64,000 nucleotides of DNA from Closterium sp. NIES-65 (lineage: Eukaryota > Streptophyta > Zygnematophyceae > Desmidiales > Closteriaceae), in the NCBI GenBank assembly GCA_948144175.1, contig CANXME010002006.1, positions 248,001 through 312,000 of the forward strand. Direction: 5' to 3'. Numbering within the stretch: position 1 is the first letter of the stretch; every line of letters starts with the position of its first letter. A program made the position numbers and the translations under genes. The notes below the pieces were generated by a model. That model searched no databases. It had not been told where the DNA came from and saw nothing but the letters and a program-made list of their open reading frames with translations. Positions 1 to 11,170 of this stretch are shown here, one piece after another.

Positions 1-427
1 GGAAGTGGCGGTGGCAGCGGAGGTGGTGGCGGCGGCGGCTGAGGAGGCGGCGGAGGAGGTCGTGGCTCGTTGCAGAGGAGTGGCTCCGGTGGCGGTCAGC
101 GCCAGCAGCAGCGGCAGCAGCGTGGTCAGGAGACCCTCTCCCCACAGCAGCTCCGTGAGTGGTACACTTCACGTCAGAGGGGTGGGGGTACTGGTCCGTG
201 CACCTACGTCTTGCGCACTGGCGACCGTGCGGGTGAGCTGTGTGGTGGTCCACACTCCGCCCAGCGCTGCTTTGGCCGCCTGACTGACGCTTGGCGCCGC
301 CAGTTTCCTGACGCCTCTGAGATCCCTCGCTGGGACCAGCTGTCTAGGGCAGGAGTAGCTATCTTTGATCTTGACTTTGATGCTATTCTTGCTGCCATGT
401 ATGCTGTGACTATTAGTGAGGAGGGTG

Positions 428-685
428 TGTCGAACTTAAAGTAGATTAAGTTGAAAGGTGAGGGGCCTAGGCTTAGTAGCCTAGGCCCTTAACTAGGTAT
501 CGAGCGGGTTTTCACCTAGGGTGAGTGTCGAGTGAGTTGTGAGAGAGAAATTGGAGAATGGAGTTTCACTATAGAATTCGAGATACATATAGCAAAGGAA
601 CACATGAAGGGGTGCACCACCTACAAATTTAATAACTACACTACAGCTAGAACTTCATGCAGTTATAATAAATATGATTTTGACA
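428..685 (-). repeat. TRIM-1 3' LTR
   Basis: 258 bp, TG...CA on both strands, followed inward by the reverse complement of a G-run polypurine tract. It matches the other LTR at every base I compared. Confidence 0.92.
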
Positions 686-1482
686 TCCCCCCGTAACTGC
701 ATGCAGGAATAGCTAAGTGTCGAGCACAACCTGCAGAGGTACACCAACGAGCAATAAAACAAGCAACAGCAGGTACTGCAGGCGGGCTAACTTTGAAAGG
801 TTACCCCCTCCATCTCCTCACCCTCCTCCTTCCCCTTCCCCACACTGCTGCAGAAGCAGCAGAGAAGGGGGGAAGAGAGGAGAGGTGGAGGGACGGCTGC
901 TTGTTGCCTCACACCCGCCACCCCGGTACCACTCCCCCTGCTCACCCACATCCTCACACCCTCCCCCCCCAGCGGCAGCTGCAGCGGTGGGACTGAAAGA
1001 AGGAGGAGGGGAAGGGAGAGAGTTGACCCCACGCTCCAACACCCTCCACCCCCATACCCTCCTCCCCACGGCTGCAGGGAGACAAGAGAAAGGGGGGGGT
1101 GGGAAGGAAGAAAGCCGCAGAGCGGCGAAGAGGCGTCGGTGCAGATGGGTCAGGGGCGGCAGCAGGGAGTGCAGGGGCGGAGAGGCCCGTCGCGGGCCAG
1201 TGCCACGGGGCGCACGACGGGTAGGATAAAAGGGCCCGATCGTGTGCCTCGGGGCACACGACGAGCAGGGCACCATCGTGTGCCACGGGGCGCACGATGG
1301 GCAGATAAAGGGCACCGTCACGTGCCACGGGGCGCGCGACGGGCAGGGTAGGAGTCACACGCCCGTGGGCGGGACAAAGTAAAACTAAAATCGTCACGCG
1401 CCCTAGGCGCGCGACCGGAAAATCTCAGCAGCGGAAGAGTAACGCGGGCCCACAGGCCTGGACGAAAACAGCTCCGATAACA

Positions 1483-1740
1483 TGTCGAACTTAAAGTAGA
1501 TTAAGTTGAAAGGTGAGGGGCCTAGGCTTAGTAGCCTAGGCCCTTAACTAGGTATCGAGCGGGTTTTCACCTAGGGTGAGTGTCGAGTGAGTTGTGAGAG
1601 AGAAATTGGAGAATGGAGTTTCACTATAGAATTCGAGATACATATAGCAAAGGAACACATGAAGGGGTGCACCACCTACAAATTTAATAACTACACTACA
1701 GCTAGAACTTCATGCAGTTATAATAAATATGATTTTGACA
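1483..1740 (-). repeat. TRIM-1 5' LTR
   Basis: 258 bp copy, flanked inward by a primer-binding site similar to the initiator-Met site and outward by the target duplication GGGTG. Confidence 0.92.
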
Positions 1741-1899
1741 GGGTGACTGTTACCGGTGTTTCCCGCCCGGCCCAGGCATTGGTACTGCGGCTCTAGGTGC
1801 TATTGAGGCTGCTGCTCCAGGTGCTGGTGAGGCTGTCGCTCTAGGTGCCACTGAGTCTGTGTCCTCAGGTGCTGGTGAGTCTGCTCTCTCAGGTACTGC

Positions 1900-3300
1900 G
1901 TCGGCTCCGCCCTCTCTCACCTTCACTCTTGACTCAGGGGCGTCTCGCTCCTTCTTTCGAGACCGCACCACACTCACACCGCTTAGTCGGCCAGTGGCGG
2001 TCTCCCTGGCGGACCCCTCTGGGGGTCCTGTTCTGGCTCGCTACTCCACTGTCCTGCCGTGCCCTGCGGTCCCGTCTGGCGCCCTGTCCAGTCTCTACCT
2101 CCCCTCGTTCTCTACGAACTTGGTGGCGCGTGCTGACCTACAGGATGTAGGGGTCGACCACTTCACCCCTGCACGCCGACGGGACACCCACTACACGGAC
2201 GCGGACACGGGTCGACACTTGACCACGTTCACACGTGGGCCGGGGTCGAGCCTGTACACACTCACTGTTCCGTCTCCTCCTCCTGCGTCTGGTCAGGTAG
2301 CTGCGTCGGGTCAGGTGTTTGCTGCAGCGTCCAGGTCTGGTGCTGAGTCTGCCCCCTACTCGTGTCGCCTCCTGTCCCACGAGACCCTCCTGTGGCACCA
2401 CAGGATGGGTCACCCCTCCCTGCCTCGTCTCCAGGGCATGGCCTCTCGCCTTCTTGTCTCTGGCCTTCCCCGGTCCCTCCCTCCCCTTCCTCCGGGGCCT
2501 GGCCCTCCCTGTGTCCCCTGTGTTGAGGGTCGCCTGCGGGCTACCCCTCTCTCCTCCCAGTTTCCTCCGACGGAGGCCCCGATGCAGACGCTTCACATGG
2601 ACGTGTGGGGCCCGGCCCGCGTCCGTGGACAGGGTCACGAGCGCTACTTCCTGCTGGTGGTTGACGACTACTCGCGTTACACCACAGTCTTCCCCTTGCG
2701 CAGCAAGGGTGAGGTAACTGAGGTGTTGATCGACTGGATCCGCGCAGCTCGTCTCCAGCTCAGGCGGAGCTTCGGCTCGGACTTTCCTGTTTTGCGTCTG
2801 CACTCGGACAGACGCGGAGAGTTCTCCTCCGGCCTTCTGCGAGCCTACTGTCGGGCACGAGGCATCCGCCAGACCTTCACGCTTCCGGACTCTCCACAGC
2901 AGAATGGGATTGCTGAGCGCCGCATCGGCATTGTCATGGACGTCGCCCGTACGTCCATGGTGCATGCGGCTGCCCCCCATTTTCTGTGGCCGTTTGCGGT
3001 TCGGTACGCCGCGCATCAGATCAACCTTCAGCCCAGGGTCTCCAAACCGGAGACCTCCCCAGCTTTGCTGTGGACGGGGAAGGTTGGCGATGTGTCGGCG
3101 TTCCGTGTCTGGGGATCTCGGGCGTTTGTCCGCGACTTGTCTGCGGACAAGCTGTCCCCTCGTGCTGCTCCTTGCGTCTTCCTGGGTTTCCCCCCTGACG
3201 CACCTGGGTGGCAGTTTTACCACCCCACCTCTCGTCGTGTTCTGTCCTCCCAGGACGTCACGTTTGACGAGTCGGTTCCCTTCTACCGGCTCTTCCCCTA
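1900..3300 (+). pseudogene. Copia-1 protease and integrase region
   Basis: The retroviral-type aspartic protease shows its active-site motif as LDSGAS at 1928-1945. The integrase N-terminal zinc-binding module (HHCC type) follows near 2390-2530, with WHHRMGHPSL and CVPCVEG. The catalytic core spans roughly 2590-3000, from LHMDVWGP and DDYSRY to PQQNGIAERR. A C-terminal part runs to about 3300 (FLGFPPDAPGWQFYHP). Protease cuts the polyprotein and integrase inserts the cDNA. The module order fits the copia family. Confidence 0.9.
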
Positions 3301-3439
3301 CCGCACTCCGTCCCTTCCCCCCCCGCCCCTCTTCCTGGTCCCAGGTCCCCCCCCGGTAGACCCCCTCCCCCCTCAGGGTCCTGCCCCTTCAGGTGTGTCT
3401 CAGGTAGACGCGGTCGAGCCTGTCGAGGTCACTGGTGAC

Positions 3440-3700
3440 TCTGGTGCTGCTGCGGGTGCGGAGCCTCGGGGTGCTGAGACTGGGGGTGCTGAGACTGGGG
3501 TCGCTGAGCCTGGGGGTGCTGAGACTGGGGGTGCTGAGCCTGGGGGTGCTGAGCCTGGGGGTACTGAGCCTGGGGGTGCTGAGACTGGGGGTGCTGAGCC
3601 TGGGGGTGCTGAGCCTGAGGGTACTGAGCCTGGGGGTGCTGAGCCTGGGGGTGCTGTGCCTGGGGGTGCTGAGCCTAGGGGTACTGCGTCTGGGAGTGCT
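3440..3700 (+). repeat. 15-bp coding minisatellite in copia-1 integrase-RT linker
   Basis: About seventeen imperfect units of GGTGCTGAGCCTGGG code for Gly-Ala-Glu-Pro-Gly repeats between integrase and reverse transcriptase. The same array sits at the same place in copia-2, -3 and -4 with different copy numbers. An LREWF motif follows near 3770. Confidence 0.9.
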
Positions 3701-4860
3701 GCGCCTGCTGCTTCTGTTCCTGGTGGTTCTCCAGACCGTTCCTCACGCCGCGAGCCGCTCTCTCCTCTGGAGCTGCGTGAGTGGTTTGCCCGGCGCTGGA
3801 GGCGAGCTGCTGGAGCTGGGGGTACTGCGGGTGCTGGAGGTTCCGTTGCTGCCGAGGGAGCTAGTACCACGGGTCCCGGAGGTGCTCGTACTGAGGGTAC
3901 TGGAGCTGCCGGGCCCGGGGGTGCCTCTGGAGCTGGAGCTGCTGCGGGTGCTGGCGCTGAGGCTATGACTATCGGTCCTACTGCGGGTACTTCTTCAGCT
4001 GCTGGTGGTGCTGGAGTTGGAGCTGCTACTGGTGCTGGTGCTGCCTCTGGAGGTGTTGGTGCTGTCCCTGCTGTCTCTGGCGGTGCTGCGCGGCCTCGGC
4101 TGTACTTCGTTCCGCTCCTTCAGCAGGTTCTTGGTCTCCCGCCTTCCACTAGTCCTTCTCCTCCCGTATAGTGTCCGCAGCCTGTCCCGTCACAGTCACA
4201 GTTACAGCCCGCCTCTCCCCTGCCTTCTCCTTCTCCCTACGCTGGTCCTACTGGAGGTCATGCTGAGCGTCGTGAGCCTGCGTCCCGCCCTGCGTCGCCA
4301 GTCCGAGCTGCTCGCCCTAGTGGTCGCGGTTCGCGTCAGCGTCCTCCTCCTGTCCCTGGCACGCACCAGATGTCTCTGCGTCCGTCCACTGCTCCTCTGC
4401 GTGCCCCTTTGCCTTCTCCTCCTCAGTCTTCTCTTCCTACACTTGCCGACCCGGAGTCGGACTCTCACCGTGCTGCCAGTCCTACTGTCATGCGTCTTCT
4501 TGCTTCTCTTGTCATTGACCCTTCCTTTGAGTCCGCTGCTGCGTCTGCCCTATTTGCTGAGCTGGTCGACTTTGCTGCTGCGTGTCGTCTGGACTACGCT
4601 GCCAATCTTGTTGCTGAGTCTGCTGCGTCTGCGTCTGCCTGTCCTCCGTCCGTCGGGGGTGACTGTGCTCTTGGCACGGACGTCCTTGAGGACAGGCAGG
4701 AGGAGTTCCAGTGCTTTGCCGCCGCTTTGCCCCATCTCGTGTCCATGCTTGTTGCCCCTGAGGGAGACCCGGATGCTCTAGACATCCCGACCCCACGCTC
4801 TTACGCAGAGGCGATGGCCGGTCCCTACTTCTCTCAGTGGCAGTCAGCCATGGACGCAGA

Positions 4861-6364
4861 GATGGCTTCCTGGAAGTCCACAGGCACCTACGTTGACGCT
4901 GTTCCCCCTCCTGGGGCGAACATTCTCTGTGGCATGTGGATCTTCAGGGTGAAGCGGCCTCCGGGTTCTCCGCCTGTCTTCAAGGCGCGCTACGTGGCTC
5001 GTGGCTTCAGTCAGCGACAGGGAGTTGACTTCTTTCAGACCTTCTCCCCGGCCCCGAAGATGACCACTCTTCGGGTTCTACTGCACGTTGCTGCTCAGCG
5101 TGACTACGAGCTACACTCTCTTGACTTCAGCACTGCTTTCCTGCAGGGCCGCCTGCACGAGGAGATCTGGCTGCGCCGCCCTCCTGGCTTCACTGGGTCG
5201 TTCCCTCCTGGTACCCAGTGGAGCTTCCGGCGGCCAGTCTACGGTCTCCGCCAGGCGCCGCGTGAGTGGCACGACACACTGAGGACTACACTTGCGGCTC
5301 TTGGGTTTGCTCCTTCTACTGCTGACCCGTCGCTGTTTCTGCGCACCGACACCTCACCGCCGCCTTTCTACATCCTCGTGTACGTCGACGACTTGGTCTT
5401 TGCCACTGCGGACACTGCCGCACTCGCCCACGTGAAGTCCGAGCTGCAGAAGAGACACACGTGCACAGACCTGGGTGAACTGACAAGCTATCTTGGCTTG
5501 CGGATCACCCGGGACAGAGCACGCCGCACCATTACCCTGACTCAGTCACACATGGTGCAGCAGGTCCTTCAGCGCTTCGGCTTCATGTACTCCTCGCCTC
5601 AGTCCACTCCTCTGCCTACGGGACACTCGCTCTCAGCTCTGCCTTCGGATGAGTCCGTAGAGTCGAGTGGTCCGTATCCAGAGCTTGTGGGCTGCCTCAT
5701 GTACCTGATGACTTGCACTCGACCTGACCTCGCATACCCTCTCAGCATCTTAGCACGCTATGTTGCTCCCGGCCGTCACCGGAAGGAGCACATGGATGCA
5801 GCTAAGAGGGTGTTGCGCTACTTGTGCAGTACGTCGGGCATGGGGCTAGTGCTTGGAGGGCGTGAGCGGCCTGTGCTCACTGGGCACTCAGACGCTTCTT
5901 GGGCTGACGACCAGGCTACTCAGAGGTCGTCTCAGAGTTACACCTTCAGTCTTGGCTCTGGCTCTGTCTCTTGGCGCTCTACTCGCTCTTCTTCGGTTCT
6001 CAGCTCCAGCTGTGAGGCTGAGATCTACGCCACGGCCATGGCTGCCCAGGAGCTTCGCTGGCTCACCTACCTGCTGACTGACCTTGGAGAGCGGCCTTGT
6101 TCTCCTCCAGTGCTGTACGTCGACAACAAGGCAACCATTGCCTTGTGTGAGGAGCACAGACTGGAGCACAGGACGAAGCACATTGCTCTACGCTACTTCC
6201 TTGCTCGAGAGCTGCAGCAGCGTGGTCAGCTTCGCCTGTGTTTCGTGGCCATGGAGGCCAACACTGCTGATGTGTTCACCAAGGCACTTCCGCCTCGTGA
6301 CCATCAGCGCTTTTGCACTCTGCTAGGCCTTGTGCCCACTGGGCCTCACTTGCTTACCTCTTGA
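4861..6364 (+). pseudogene. Copia-1 reverse transcriptase and RNase H region
   Basis: The RT of the copia type (RVT_2 family) begins around MASWKSTGTYVDAVPPPGAN. It contains LDFSTAFLQG, VYGLRQAPREWH and the catalytic box YVDD at 5381-5392. RNase H follows with TGHSDASWADD near 5880, SSCEAEIYA, a YVDNKA segment and a C-terminal motif NTADVFTKAL near 6290. The coding region ends at 6364. RT copies the element RNA and RNase H removes the RNA strand. These motifs are read directly; the functional roles are known for the family. Confidence 0.92.
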
Positions 6365-6504
6365 CCTTGCTTGTACTGCTGCATATATATATCCTTGCTC
6401 TTGCTTGTTTAACACTGTTATCTATATGCTCTGCTGCATGTGAACTGCCCTTGTGGCCTTGACCTTGTGCTCGGAATTTGTGTGGTATCCTTGAGATCCA
6501 CCCT

Positions 6505-6582
6505 GAGCTTGCTTTGCTTTGCTTTGCTTTGCTTGACTGGTCTTGTGACCCCTTGCTCTCCCCCACTTTGCCTATGGGGGTG
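6505..6582 (+). promoter_or_regulatory. Copia-1 3' untranslated end: CTTTG microsatellite and polypurine tract
   Basis: A run of GCTTT pentamers precedes a purine tract CTATGGGGGTG that ends exactly at the LTR. The tract lies in the 3' arm of a possible hairpin: CCCCCA (from 6560) and TGGGGG with nine bases between. Plus-strand DNA synthesis in LTR retrotransposons is primed from this kind of tract. Confidence 0.8.
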
Positions 6583-6718
6583 TGTAAGATGATTATATTA
6601 CTGATGCATATATTTAGGCTGTAGTGGGGTAGCCCATAGGGGGTACAACCCAATTAGGGTTGGTACTTGTACTTGTTTCATTTCATAGTGCACCCATCTC
6701 CTCGCCTCTATCTCACCA
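6583..6718 (+). repeat. Copia-1 3' LTR
   Basis: 136 bp with TG...CA ends directly after the polypurine tract. It holds the LTR core shared in this window (GTAGTGGGGTA ... GGGGGTACAACCC). It ends where TRIM-2 begins. Confidence 0.75.
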
Positions 6719-7439
6719 TGAACTAGCAAGAATGAGGATACAAATAGCAAACCCTAGAAGGGTTGTACTCGCTATAGAGCACCCCACTACAGGCTAGAAC
6801 ATAAGATAATATTCTGACACACCCCCATAGCCAAAGTGGGGTGTAATCAGCAGAGCAGGCAAAGCAGTACAAGCTCAGGGTGGATCACAATGTCACCACA
6901 CATTCTGAGCACAAGTTCAAGAAGAAATAGTTTAGAGTTCACAATTATGAGCAAAGCTAGTGGTAGTCACAACGGGCAAGTGAGGAGGAGGAGAGAGAGT
7001 GAGAGGAGAGGAGATAGAAGGCGGCGGCTGAAGCTGCAGACACACGGGCAACAGGAGTGGCGAGCACAGTGGCTACCGGACTAAGCGCCCGGACTACAGG
7101 AGCAACAGGCCCCGCGGCTTAAGCAGCGGCAGACGGGCAACGGACCCACAGGCGACTGGCGCAGCGACAAGCTCACTGGGCTACCGGGACAACGCCCCGG
7201 ACTACAGGTGCTGCGGACAACAAGCTGGCAGCCTCCACTCAACCTCCCGCAGACAGTCCCACCCCCCTGATACACACCCACTGCTACACCGCTAGCTCCA
7301 CTCCCACGCACCCCCCTTAAACCCTAAACCCTGTCTCCCACACATCCACCCCCCTCAGCGACAGCTGCAGCAGTGGGAGACGAAGGAGGAGGAGGAGCAA
7401 AGGGAGGAATGCACACCAGCCACCCCCATACCCGCCACC

Positions 7440-7920
7440 CCACAGGGCGACGGGAAAAGGGGGGGAGGGGGGGGGGGGGGGGGGGGGGGCGGGCGCGACG
7501 AGTAGGGCGACGGGCCGCGAAGGAAAGCGGCGGGGCCGCGATGATGGGGCGGCGGGGCCGCGACAGGTCGGTGGCGGGGCCGCGGCAGAAGGTGGCGCAG
7601 CCGCGACCGGAGGTGGCGGGGCCGCGACAGAAGGTGGCGCGGCCGCGACCAGAGGTGGCGGGGCCGCGACAGGTCGGTGGCGGGGCCGCGATGGTGGGGC
7701 GGCGGGGCCGCGACGGGTCCCTGTCGCCCGTCGCGGCGCCTCCAGAGGGCGACGCGGCGAACGGCGGGGCAGAAGCCCGCCGCGCGCCTCGGGGCGCACA
7801 GCGGGTAGAGAACCGCCGCGCGCCTCGGGGCGCACGGCGGGCAGAAAACCGCCGCGCGCCTCGGGGCGCACGGCGGGCAGAAAACCGCCGCGCGCCTCGG
7901 GGCGCACGGCGGGAAGAAAA
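7440..7920. repeat. G tract and GC-rich tandem repeats of TRIM-2 interior
   Basis: A G-run of more than 20 bases near 7465-7489 is followed by units containing GGCGGGGCCGCGA. Then come about four 36-bp units containing CGCGCCTCGGGGCGCACGGC at about 7780-7920. All reading frames through here are by-products of the repeats. TRIM-4 carries the same units in reverse order at 17400-17530. Confidence 0.85.
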
Positions 7921-7993
7921 ATGGTAGCGGAAGCGTGGAGGTGGTAACCCACCCACTGGATCGATCCAAGGGGATCGACCTGCTCTGATAGCA

Positions 7994-8123
7994 TGACAAA
8001 GTTTGAAGACAGAAAAAGGGATTGAACTAGCAAGAATGAGGATACAAATAGCAAACCCTAGAAGGGTTGTACTCGCTATAGAGCACCCCACTACAGGCTA
8101 GAACATAAGATAATATTTTGACA
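7994..8123 (-). repeat. TRIM-2 5' LTR
   Basis: 130 bp, TG...CA. The reverse complement of the primer-binding site ends at its left edge (7993). It is about 85-90% similar to the TRIM-4 LTR by eye. Confidence 0.85.
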
Positions 8124-8947
8124 CTCTCTTTGTTAATAGCTATTGGGATCTAGAAGGCTTTATACACCAATAAACACACACTTAATAATCTCCACGGGGT
8201 CACCTCCAAGGGTCCTTGGGTGCCTGGTAAACCAGCCCCTATCTAAGCATCCGTGTTTGCAAAGAGAATTACCAAGTATAACGTTAATCGAGAGTACTAG
8301 AGTAGTCCCACTCTGAGTTGCGCAGCGTTGACGATCGATTGGGTCGTATGCAGAAAAGGCTCTTCACGTCAATACGTTGATAGAGCAACTTAACTCGGCA
8401 AAGAAATTCAGAAAATATTTTCACTAGAAAGGATTGAGAACAATCAAGCACAAGCACACGTTTTATATTTCGTCTCACATACAAGCAAAGGAAAATAGCG
8501 AAACAGCTATTTAACTGCATTCTAGAGTTTCGCCTTGCTGTCTTGGAAAACGGTTGCTCAACTCCATGCGAATTTGGCTTGATTATCCTCTTGAAAATAC
8601 CTGTCTTCGAATTCCACATATGACAATTACCTTGCTGACTCAAATGAGTGCACTCATGAGTTCCAATTTCATGCGAGCAAACAGTTGTAAAACGGTTTTT
8701 ACCGTTGAAAAAACGGAATAACCGTTTTGTACCTGCGTCGAAATCATTCCGCAAAGCGGTGTGACTTTCGTGCGCAATTTCTTGTTCCGTGAGTCAACTC
8801 CGAAAAATAGTTTTTCAACTGTGAATTCCGAGCATCCTTCGGAATCCCGTAGCACCCACTTGAAACACACGTGCACCCCTCTGGTGCGCAATCATGCACG
8901 ACTAGACAAACTGGTCGTGCTGTACTGCGCGTGGGCGGGGCGATCAT
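8124..8947. other. AT-richer non-coding stretch with an LTR-like repeat copy (left)
   Basis: No credible gene. It contains a roughly 30-bp core (8197-8225, GGGTCACCTCCAAGGGTCC and on) that recurs in diverged form at 11245-11274. Beyond each core, on the higher-coordinate side, lies a minus-strand TATAAAA (here 8461-8467). That order fits the R/U5 and U3 parts of a minus-strand LTR of an unidentified family. TRIM-3 cuts into its far end. Confidence 0.4.
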
Positions 8948-9091
8948 TGTCAGAATGTTGTATTTGTCTAGCCTGCAATGGGGTACTCTATAGCGAGTAC
9001 AACCCAATCTAGGGTTTCCTATATGTACTCAACTGCTTGCTAGTGCAACCCCTCTTTTCTTGCTTCTAAACTTTTTCTCGTACTTTTGACA
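8948..9091 (+). repeat. TRIM-3 5' LTR
   Basis: 144 bp, TG...CA, followed at once by the primer-binding site. Confidence 0.92.
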
Positions 9092-10138
9092 TGCTATCAG
9101 AGCCTGTCCTTCCTTGGCCTATGGGCCCACCAACCTGCTTCCGCTGCTACTCGATCTGTCGCACGCCCCGTGGCGTGCGACGTATTTTTCAGCGCGCGGC
9201 GATTTGCTCTCTGGCGCGCGCCCCGAGGCGCGCGGCCCCTTATCTTCGTGGCGCACCGACCCCGCTGGACCTGCGCGCCCACCCCGTCGACCCTCGCGTC
9301 GCCTCAGGGGACCCGCGTGCCACCCCCGTCGACCCTCGCGTCGCCCGCGGGGACCCGCGCGCCACCCCTGGAGCCGTACGCGACCCCCCCGCTGCCTCGT
9401 CGCGGCGCCTTGAGGAGCCGCGCGCGGCCCATCGCTGCCCCGTGGTGGCGCCCTAGGGGCCGCGCGCCACCCCTAGAGCCGTGCGCGACCCCCCTTGCTG
9501 CCCCGTGGTGGCGCCTTGGGGGCCGCGCGCCGTCCCCCTCGCCGTCCCCCGCGCTCCTGCCTCGTGCCACCTGTTTTAGGGTTTGGGGGTGGGGAGTGTG
9601 GGGGTGGCGGTTGTGGGGGTGCCGGTTGTGTGCGCCGTCCCCTACTCCTCCTCCTCCTCCGTCTCCCGCTGCTGCAGCTGCCGCTCAGGGGGGTGGGTGT
9701 GTGGGAGCCGAAGGAGTGGTGCTAGGGGGGTGACGTGGGAGTGGAGCTAGGGGTGCAGCAGGGGGTGTGTGCTAGGGGCGTGGGGCAGTTGGCGGAGGTT
9801 GAGCGGAGGTCGCAGTCGTGTCGCCACCAACACCAGTAGTGCGGAGGCTACAATCTCCGGTAGTCGCCAGTCGCCTGTGGGTCAGTTGCTCCAGACAGGA
9901 GGCTACAATCTCCGCAGAGCCAGTTACTCCTGTAGTCCGGGTCATTGCTTCGGTAGCCACTAAGCCAGCAGCTCCTGTGTGTTTGCAGCTTCCGCCGTCG
10001 CCTCCCATCTCCTCTCCTCTCACAGTCCCTCCTCCTCCTCACATGCCCTCTGTGACTACCTCTAGCTTTACTTGTGCTTATGAACTATTCTATGACTGCG
10101 TGCTCTGCTGATTACACCCCACTTTGGCTATGGGGGTG

Positions 10139-10283
10139 TGACAGAATGTTGTATTTGTCTAGCCCGCAGTGGGGTACTCTATAGCGAGTACAACCCAATC
10201 TAAGGTTTCCTATATGTACTCAACTGCTTGCTAGTGCAACCCCTCATTTCTTGCTTCTAAACTTTTTTCTCGTACTTTTGACA
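10139..10283 (+). repeat. TRIM-3 3' LTR
   Basis: 145 bp copy following the polypurine tract TATGGGGGTG, and followed by the target duplication ATCAT. Confidence 0.92.
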
Positions 10284-11170
10284 ATCATTCGCCCTGTCTT
10301 GTTGCGATCGTGGGCCCTGCCACGCTCGCAACAGTGCACGAGCACACGCTCGGGTCCTCAGCGCCCACACGCGAAATCAGGACCACACGCGCGGTCGAGA
10401 TTTCGCGTGCTTGACCAGCGCGAAAGTCAACAGCACTCCGTTTGACCAGTCAAAGTATCGAGCCCCACAAACACCCCACGATACACCACTCGCTCGCATG
10501 AGCCACGCATGAAACATTACACACAAATGAGACTTTTATGGGAAGCTCATTTGCGGCTCATTGGAGCTTCATGAGAGCTTTCATTTGAGCTTTCATTTGA
10601 GCTTTCATTTGAGCTTCATTTGAGCGCGTCATGGGAGCCTCATTTGAGCGCTTCATGAGAGCTTCATTTGAGCGCATCATGTGAGCCTCATTTGAGCGCA
10701 TCATGAGAACAGTGAACACGAAACTAAAAATGCACAAACACAAAATGCAATTACAAATGAAAACAAAACACACAAAATGCAAGGACCAATGTGCATAGAA
10801 CACAAACAAAATGCGCACACACAAAATGCAAAATGAACATTTCTCACGCCACAAATTACCGTCAAACAAAACTCCCCATTTTCTTTTACCGTCGGCGAAT
10901 AGGCGGTATGTTGCCGTGCAAACCATATATTGCACTCAACACTCTTACTACCATGCCATTGTTGAGATTTGTTCCTGGTGTCTCTACTTTAAGAGTGCAT
11001 ATTGAATCGGCTGCTTCGCTATCTTTTGTTGCTATACTTTGAAATTTGTTTTTTTTTTTAGCAAGGAACTAGTGATAGTATTTGGGTTTCATGTAACAAG
11101 TATATTATTTATAAAGTTGTCTATTCGCTATGTAAATTATTTGTCTATAACGGAATTTCGAAATCTGATT
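10284..11170. other. Non-coding stretch without a recognisable gene
   Basis: It begins with GC-rich sequence with many CACGCG motifs, passes through the TCATTTGAGC repeat cluster, and becomes A-rich (repeated ACAAAATGCA) and then AT-rich. Short reading frames here match nothing I recognise. The first part may continue the U3-like region cut by TRIM-3. Confidence 0.5.
10555..10705. repeat. Short tandem repeat cluster, unit around TCATTTGAGC
   Basis: About ten imperfect units alternate TTCATTTGAGC with GCATCATGAGAGC-like segments. They read as Met-Arg-Ser-Asn-Glu-Ala repeats on the minus strand, an artefact of the array. Confidence 0.8.

Larger units (their letters stand above)
428..1740 (-). 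mobile_element. TRIM-1: short non-autonomous LTR element inserted in copia-1
   Basis: Two 258-bp direct repeats, identical by eye and bounded by TG...CA, enclose about 0.8 kb without a credible gene. Direct 5-bp duplications GGGTG (423-427 and 1741-1745) prove the insertion. Orientation is minus: a polypurine tract (sense ACGGGGGGA) touches the left LTR, and a primer-binding site similar to the initiator-Met site TGGTATCAGAGC (sense TGTTATCGGAGC) touches the right LTR. The interior is GC-rich and holds short repeats built on CGTGCCACGGGGCGCACGA. Identical LTRs mean a very recent insertion. No coding capacity is visible, so it must use another element's proteins. The LTR family differs from TRIM-2, -3 and -4. 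Confidence 0.92.
1..1900 (+). pseudogene. Copia-1 gag region (C-terminal part), interrupted by TRIM-1
   Basis: The visible part starts in a glycine-rich spacer coded by GGT/GGC/GGA triplets, followed by a Gln-rich stretch, the motif LSPQQLREWY and a cysteine-histidine cluster (Cys-x13-Cys-x3-His-x4-Cys) that stands where copia Gag normally has its CCHC zinc knuckle. The same order recurs in copia-2 to copia-5, which supports the assignment. Gag packages the element RNA into particles. The region past the insertion holds Ala/Gly/Ser-rich sequence up to the protease. Confidence 0.8.
1..6718 (+). mobile_element. Copia-1: Ty1/copia LTR retrotransposon, 5' end outside window
   Basis: The parts run in copia order: gag, aspartic protease, integrase, reverse transcriptase, RNase H, polypurine tract, 3' LTR. 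Integrase before RT is what separates Ty1/copia from Ty3/gypsy. The 5' LTR and the start of gag lie before the window. TRIM-1 is inserted in the gag region with duplication GGGTG. The element is broken in about two places besides the insertion, so it is a fossil. Its 3' LTR abuts TRIM-2 with no spacer, so its own target duplication cannot be read. Age cannot be judged without the 5' LTR. Confidence 0.93.
6719..8123 (-). mobile_element. TRIM-2: short non-autonomous copia-like element, outer end of left LTR missing
   Basis: The right LTR is 130 bp. The left LTR is a 101-bp partial copy that differs at one base over the shared part and lacks its outermost bases. The polypurine hairpin box lies inside the left LTR (sense CACCCCA ... 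TGGGGGTG) and the primer-binding site TGCTATCAGAGC lies inside the right LTR, so it reads on the minus strand. The interior is GC-rich leader-like sequence with a G tract and 36-bp repeats and no gene. LTRs and leader closely match TRIM-4. No target duplication can be seen because the left end touches the copia-1 LTR. Confidence 0.85.
8948..10283 (+). mobile_element. TRIM-3: short non-autonomous copia-like element
   Basis: LTRs of 144 and 145 bp, with about five substitutions and one indel between them, flank a gene-free GC-rich interior. The target duplication is ATCAT (8943-8947 and 10284-10288). The primer-binding site TGCTATCAGAGC begins at 9092, and the GGGCCCACC box lies at 9123-9131. 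The interior holds CGCGCCCCGAGGCGCGCGG-type units and ends in CACCCCA ... TGGGGGTG before the 3' LTR. The LTR divergence makes it older than TRIM-1 and TRIM-4. Confidence 0.92.
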
